From Mesorhizobium sp. M2D.F.Ca.ET.226.01.1.1 (lineage in GTDB: Bacteria > Pseudomonadota > Alphaproteobacteria > Rhizobiales > Rhizobiaceae): a stretch of 64,000 bases of DNA. The position numbers and the translations under genes were made by a program. The notes below the pieces were generated by a model. It saw nothing but the letters and a program-made list of their open reading frames with translations. It ran no database searches and was not told where the DNA came from. The DNA lies in contig NZ_RZOY02000003.1 of NCBI RefSeq assembly GCF_004022705.2, positions 248,001-312,000 of the forward strand, in the 5' to 3' direction. Below, piece after piece: positions 60,783 through 64,000 of this stretch (the stretch's first letter is position 1; each line of letters opens with the position of its first letter).

Positions 60783-61532
60783 TCACCAGGGCAGCGCGCC
60801 GTTCTCATCGAAATAGCCGCCCGTCGGCCCGCCTGGCTCCAGCGTCGCCAGCCGCACGATGATCTCGGCCGCCTGCTGCACCGTGCGGCCGCCTCTGTGC
60901 GCGTTGAGATCCGTCGCGGTGTAGCCGGGAGCGGCTGCGTTGATCATGATGCCGCGCGGCGCGAGTTCCCGCGCGAACGCGAGCGTAATGGCATTGAGCG
61001 CGGTCTTCGAGCTGCCATAGCCCATGACATTGGGCGACTGGCTGTTGCCGGACGCCCGCGCCAGCGATCCGAGATAGCTGCTCACCATGACGATGCAGGC
61101 AGAGGGCGTTGCCACGAGCAGCGGCAGGAACGCCTGGGTAACCCGCACCGGCCCGAACACGTTGACGTCATAGGTGGCCTTCATATCCGCGATGTCCTCC
61201 TGGCTTGGCGACCGTTGGTAGCGGCCGTCCGCGTCGAGCGCGTCGACATAGCCGAGGGCGACGCCGGCATTGTTGACCAGTGCATCGAGACCGGACACAC
61301 GCGCCGTCAGGACCTTGGCCGCGGCCGCCACGCTGTCGTCGCTGGCGACGTCGAGCGCGAGCCACTCGATGTCCAGCCCTTCGCCGCGCAACTCATGAGC
61401 CGCGGTCTCGCCACGCTCTGCGTCGCGAGCACCCAGCCATACCTTGTAATCCAGTTTCGCCAGTCGCCGGGCGGTCTCACGGCCGATGCCCTTGTTGGCG
61501 CCGGTCACCAGCGCGTTCTTTCTCGTCGTCAT
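60783..61532 (-). CDS. Short-chain dehydrogenase, AraC-linked
   Basis: 249 residues; I prefer the ATG at 61532 because AAGGAG lies at the right spacing (61538 is too close to it). Motifs: TGANKGIG (10-17), NNAG, a Ser in VSSYLGS and YGSSK. It is divergent from the AraC gene and probably its target. The substrate is unknown. Confidence 0.92.
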   Translation of the reverse strand: MTTRKNALVTGANKGIGRETARRLAKLDYKVWLGARDAERGETAAHELRGEGLDIEWLALDVASDDSVAAAAKVLTARVSGLDALVNNAGVALGYVDALDADGRYQRSPSQEDIADMKATYDVNVFGPVRVTQAFLPLLVATPSACIVMVSSYLGSLARASGNSQSPNVMGYGSSKTALNAITLAFARELAPRGIMINAAAPGYTATDLNAHRGGRTVQQAAEIIVRLATLEPGGPTGGYFDENGALPW

Positions 61533-61617
61533 GTCCATGTCTCCTTCGAGACCTAGAGATGACGTCAACGGCCTTGCGTCGCGCGCCAAAAGCTCTCAGC
61601 CTCTTGCCTAATCCTCT

Positions 61618-61652
61618 CAGGTGCGCGTCCTCGCATCACCCAGGTGCGCGTC
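61618..61652. promoter_or_regulatory. Tandem 12-base direct repeats, AraC-type operator candidate
   Basis: CAGGTGCGCGTC occurs at 61618-61629 and again at 61641-61652, 23 bases apart in the divergent SDR/AraC intergenic region. Two same-direction half-sites about two helical turns apart is the usual form of AraC-family operators. Confidence 0.65.
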
Positions 61653-61701
61653 AGCGCCTCGCTTGGTTGCTTGGCCGCGATGGATCGGCAATGCTGAAAC
61701 G

Positions 61702-62595
61702 ATGAACGAAGCGCTTCAGGAATTGATCGCCATCGCCGGCCGCCATGCGCGCGGACGGCGCACGAAGACGGCCATTGCGCGCGTTACGATCGGCCGCAGC
61801 GAGGTTCCGACACCGCCGCTGCCCGAGCTTTGCCAGCCGACCACGCTGTTCGTGCTGCAGGGAACCAAAACGGTTCTGATCGGCGACCGCACGCTTGCCT
61901 ACGGCGCCGGCAGCTATTTCGTCTATGCTGTCGAGACACCCGCCACCAGCCAGCTGATCGAGGCGAGCGTCGCGCAGCCTTACATGGCCGTCGCCTTCTC
62001 GATCGATACCGAGCTGATCGCCGGCCTGCTTATCGATCACGGACCGGCATTCGATGGCGACAGCTTCGTGACCAGCCACGTCGATGACGAGTTGCTCGAT
62101 GCCTGGCGCCGGATGCTGCGGCTGCTCGACCGGCCGGCCGACATTCCGGTTCTCGCGCCCCTGCTCGAACGCGAGATCGCGTTCCGCCTGTTGCAGGGCC
62201 CGCAAGGCGAAAAGCTGCGTCAGCTGGCGCGCGCCGACGGCCGTCTGTCGCAGATCCGCCGCGCCACCGCGTGGATTCGCGCGCATTACAACGAGCCGAT
62301 CAATGTGTCGCGACTGGCCGAACTCTCGCATATGAGCAACGCCGCCTTTCATCGCCACTTCAAGGCGGCGACGGCGATGAGCCCGATCCAGTATCAGAAG
62401 CAACTTCGCCTCTTGGAGGCGCGCCATCTGCTGATCGCGCAGCCCGGCAACGCCGCACAGGTCGCCTTCAGCGTCGGCTATGAAAGCGCCTCCCAGTTCA
62501 GTCGGGAATATGCGCGCCAGTTCGGCTTGCCGCCCGCGCGTGATGCCGCACGGCTGCTCGCCAGGGGCGAAGCGGCTGCGCTGGAAGTCGACTGA
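61702..62595 (+). CDS. AraC-family transcriptional regulator
   Basis: 297 residues from the ATG at 61702. An AraC_N-type cupin effector domain (about 15-170) is followed by the two HTH motifs: NVSRLAELSHMSNAAFHRHF and NAAQVAFSVGYESASQFSRE. It likely controls the divergent SDR gene and itself through the repeats at 61618. Confidence 0.92.
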   Translation: MNEALQELIAIAGRHARGRRTKTAIARVTIGRSEVPTPPLPELCQPTTLFVLQGTKTVLIGDRTLAYGAGSYFVYAVETPATSQLIEASVAQPYMAVAFSIDTELIAGLLIDHGPAFDGDSFVTSHVDDELLDAWRRMLRLLDRPADIPVLAPLLEREIAFRLLQGPQGEKLRQLARADGRLSQIRRATAWIRAHYNEPINVSRLAELSHMSNAAFHRHFKAATAMSPIQYQKQLRLLEARHLLIAQPGNAAQVAFSVGYESASQFSREYARQFGLPPARDAARLLARGEAAALEVD

Positions 62596-62613
62596 AACGG
62601 CTTGCGCCGTCCT

Positions 62614-62687
62614 TGGTTCCCGCTCATGGATTCGAACCACGATTCACGCCTTCAAAGGGCGCTGTCCTACCATTAGACGAAGCGGGA
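62614..62687 (-). tRNA. tRNA-Gln (anticodon UUG)
   Basis: Minus-strand cloverleaf: acceptor TCCCGCT/AGCGGGA, D-arm with TAATGGTA, anticodon loop CTTTGAA giving TTG, T-loop TTCGAAT, discriminator A and an encoded CCA. A U1-A72 pair is typical of tRNA-Gln. Confidence 0.95.
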
Positions 62688-62719
62688 AAACCGACCGGTC
62701 AAATAGGCCTTCGCGAACG

Positions 62720-62756
62720 AAAAATAAAAAGCCGCATCGTCGTCCAACGCGGCTTT
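62720..62756 (-). terminator. Terminator of the carboxypeptidase gene
   Basis: Minus-strand AAAGCCGC and GCGGCTTT (62728-62756) form a stem, followed by TTATTTTTCG. It lies 18 bases after the stop of the gene at 62774. Confidence 0.85.
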
Positions 62757-62773
62757 GGTCTCAGGCAGGATCG

Positions 62774-64000
62774 CTATTTCGTCTGGAAACGGGCGACCGA
62801 CAGGAACTTGACCGCGTTGCCGCTGAAGCGGCTGGCATCTTGCATCTCGCCATCCGTTTGGAAGCCCGCTGTATACACCTCGCTCGGCGGCGTATGCACG
62901 ATGTTATAGGCATAGCGCGGCGCTGTCGTCGGGTCGGAGACCGAAGCGATGTTGACGCCGCTGCCCAGTGCCCAGCGCGCGGCCTGCGGCGGCGTCGCCA
63001 CCACCATGGCCTTCGGTCCCGGTTTCAGATCGTGGGCGGATGCCCTGGACTCCTTGGGCGTCGTCTTCACGCCGCCGCCGATCGCCTGTGCCGGATCGGC
63101 GCCTGCCGGAAGCGCGGCGATGGCCTGCCGCGGCGAGGCCGCATCGACGCCCGCCGGGTCGTTGAAAGCCGAGCGCGGTTCCGGTTGCGTCAACGACGCA
63201 AGCTGGTATTCGGCGCCGGCGCCGCCGGCCTCGACGGTTGCATTGGCTTGTTCGAGAACGGCCTTGACCTCGTCCTGCTTGCCGGGCTGTGGCCGGGCGG
63301 TCGGCAGCACGGAGAACGCGTCCGTCGCGCTCTTGTCCTGCGAAGCGGTTTCGGCCAGCGCCAGAAGCACGTTCTTATCCTTCGACGCCAGTTCGGCCGG
63401 CGTCGAGCGGTCGGGACGCCAAGTCGGCAGCGGAATATTGTTGACCGCCACCTGCGCCGGATCGGCGTTCGCGGCGTCCGTCGCGCTGGCTGTGCCGAAG
63501 GGCACCTTGTCCGGCACGGGTGCCTGCGCCGTCGAAACCGCCTGCTCCGTCGTCGCCGAGGCATCGGCCATGGCGAACGGCACGTTCTGCGGCGCCTGCT
63601 TGCCGACATCGACCTTCGGCCGCGGCGCGAAATCGGGCAGTGGGACTTCCTTGGGCGGCAGCGCGGCGATGATCGTCTCGGGCGTATCCTGCTGCGGCTC
63701 CGAATCGTCGGCGCTGTCATCCGCGACCTGCGGGACGTTGGCGCGCTTGGCATCCTTCGGCGAAACGATCGCGATGCCTGGAAGGTTGCTGTTGCGGGCC
63801 GTGGCGGCGCTGGCGACCTGGACCTGCGTCACGGCCTTCTGCTGCGGCGCCGGAGCGCTTTCATCGGCGTCGTCGTCGGCCTCGTCGGCCCCGCCGCCAC
63901 GGAACCAGGCAAACAGGCCGCCGGACCGCTTGGTCGAGCCGCCGGCACTGGCGAGCTCGATATTGGGCGTGCCGGCCCCCTTGCGCGCCTGATAAGCGGC
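62774..64000 (-). CDS. Probable D-alanyl-D-alanine carboxypeptidase, C-terminal part
   Basis: The frame is open to the right edge, so the catalytic N-terminal part is outside the window; a GTG at 63832 is only internal. About 408 residues are visible. They are Ala/Pro/Asp-rich and poorly ordered, with short repeated proline motifs (PLPDFAPRPKVD, NIPLPTWRPDRS, VPFGTA) and an ordered tail (ARWALGSGVNIASVSDPTTA, PSEVYTAGFQTDGEM). This tail type occurs in rhizobial D-Ala-D-Ala carboxypeptidases. The name is therefore an inference from the C-terminus alone. Confidence 0.6.
   Translation of the reverse strand, partial: AAYQARKGAGTPNIELASAGGSTKRSGGLFAWFRGGGADEADDDADESAPAPQQKAVTQVQVASAATARNSNLPGIAIVSPKDAKRANVPQVADDSADDSEPQQDTPETIIAALPPKEVPLPDFAPRPKVDVGKQAPQNVPFAMADASATTEQAVSTAQAPVPDKVPFGTASATDAANADPAQVAVNNIPLPTWRPDRSTPAELASKDKNVLLALAETASQDKSATDAFSVLPTARPQPGKQDEVKAVLEQANATVEAGGAGAEYQLASLTQPEPRSAFNDPAGVDAASPRQAIAALPAGADPAQAIGGGVKTTPKESRASAHDLKPGPKAMVVATPPQAARWALGSGVNIASVSDPTTAPRYAYNIVHTPPSEVYTAGFQTDGEMQDASRFSGNAVKFLSVARFQTK

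Noticed and set aside
62614..62687. tRNA-Gln as an insertion site of an integrative element
   Set aside because: No integrase, partial tRNA duplicate or mobile gene is seen on either side.
1..64000. CRISPR array, prophage or transposon
   Set aside because: No regularly spaced direct repeats, phage structural genes, transposase or integrase were found. The repeats present are short isolated palindromes.

Overview
The window is about 64 kb of GC-rich alphaproteobacterial chromosome. It comes most likely from a Mesorhizobium-type member of the Rhizobiales. The evidence is a rhizobial flagellar gene order with genes confined to this group (motC, motE, motD/fliK, the orphan regulator rem, flaF, flbT), a flagellin pair, and several copies of short palindromic intergenic repeats of the kind common in Mesorhizobium genomes. 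A 5'-truncated gene lies at the left edge and another, on the minus strand, at the right edge.

Region 1 (1-26058) is an almost continuous plus-strand flagellar block: DUF1217 protein, flgF, fliI, an unknown membrane protein, flgB-flgC-fliE-flgG-flgA-flgI-motE-flgH-fliL-fliP, two flagellin genes, fliF, a FliH-like gene, motB-motC-motD/fliK, a lytic transglycosylase, rem, then flgE-flgK-flgL-flaF-flbT-flgD-fliQ. Many genes overlap by 1-4 bases, so translation is probably coupled. The block resumes with flhA, fliR and a FliJ-like gene (31717-34942), and again with a FlgJ-like rod protein, a FlgN-like protein and a second FliL-like protein (44050-45630).

Two unrelated modules split the flagellar genes. 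Island A (26059-31596) carries an MFS exporter, a FAD-dependent oxidoreductase, a ClC-type channel with CBS domains and a small ABM-fold monooxygenase. Island B (35091-43279) is an eight-gene minus-strand operon. It encodes a stand-alone Rieske protein, a Rieske-less mononuclear-iron oxygenase, a GST-like protein, an amidohydrolase of the 8-oxoguanine deaminase/AtzB type, and a BMP-type ABC importer (binding protein, double ATPase, two permeases). The oxygenase, separate Rieske domain and GST-like protein match the architecture of the NdmC/NdmD/NdmE 7-methylxanthine N-demethylase complex. With a nucleoside-type importer and a purine-type deaminase in the same operon, this looks like an uptake and N-demethylation/deamination pathway for a purine-like compound. 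It is the most interesting system in the window. A degenerate acylphosphatase-like gene lies upstream of it.

Region 3 (45705-64000) is mixed housekeeping and accessory content: an SCP2 protein behind an 18-bp palindrome, a GNAT protein with a palindromic element inside its reading frame, an ornithine/lysine decarboxylase with a long structured leader, an amidase-LysR pair, a DUF1007-Ni/Co exporter pair with a very His-rich loop, a D-erythronate dehydrogenase-like enzyme, a CDF metal exporter, a RimJ-like acetyltransferase, an aminotransferase, an SDR, a DUF533/TerB protein, TrhO, KDPG aldolase (eda), a divergent SDR/AraC pair with 12-bp direct repeats between them, tRNA-Gln(UUG), and the C-terminal part of a probable D-alanyl-D-alanine carboxypeptidase. 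I saw no CRISPR array, prophage, transposase or integrase.
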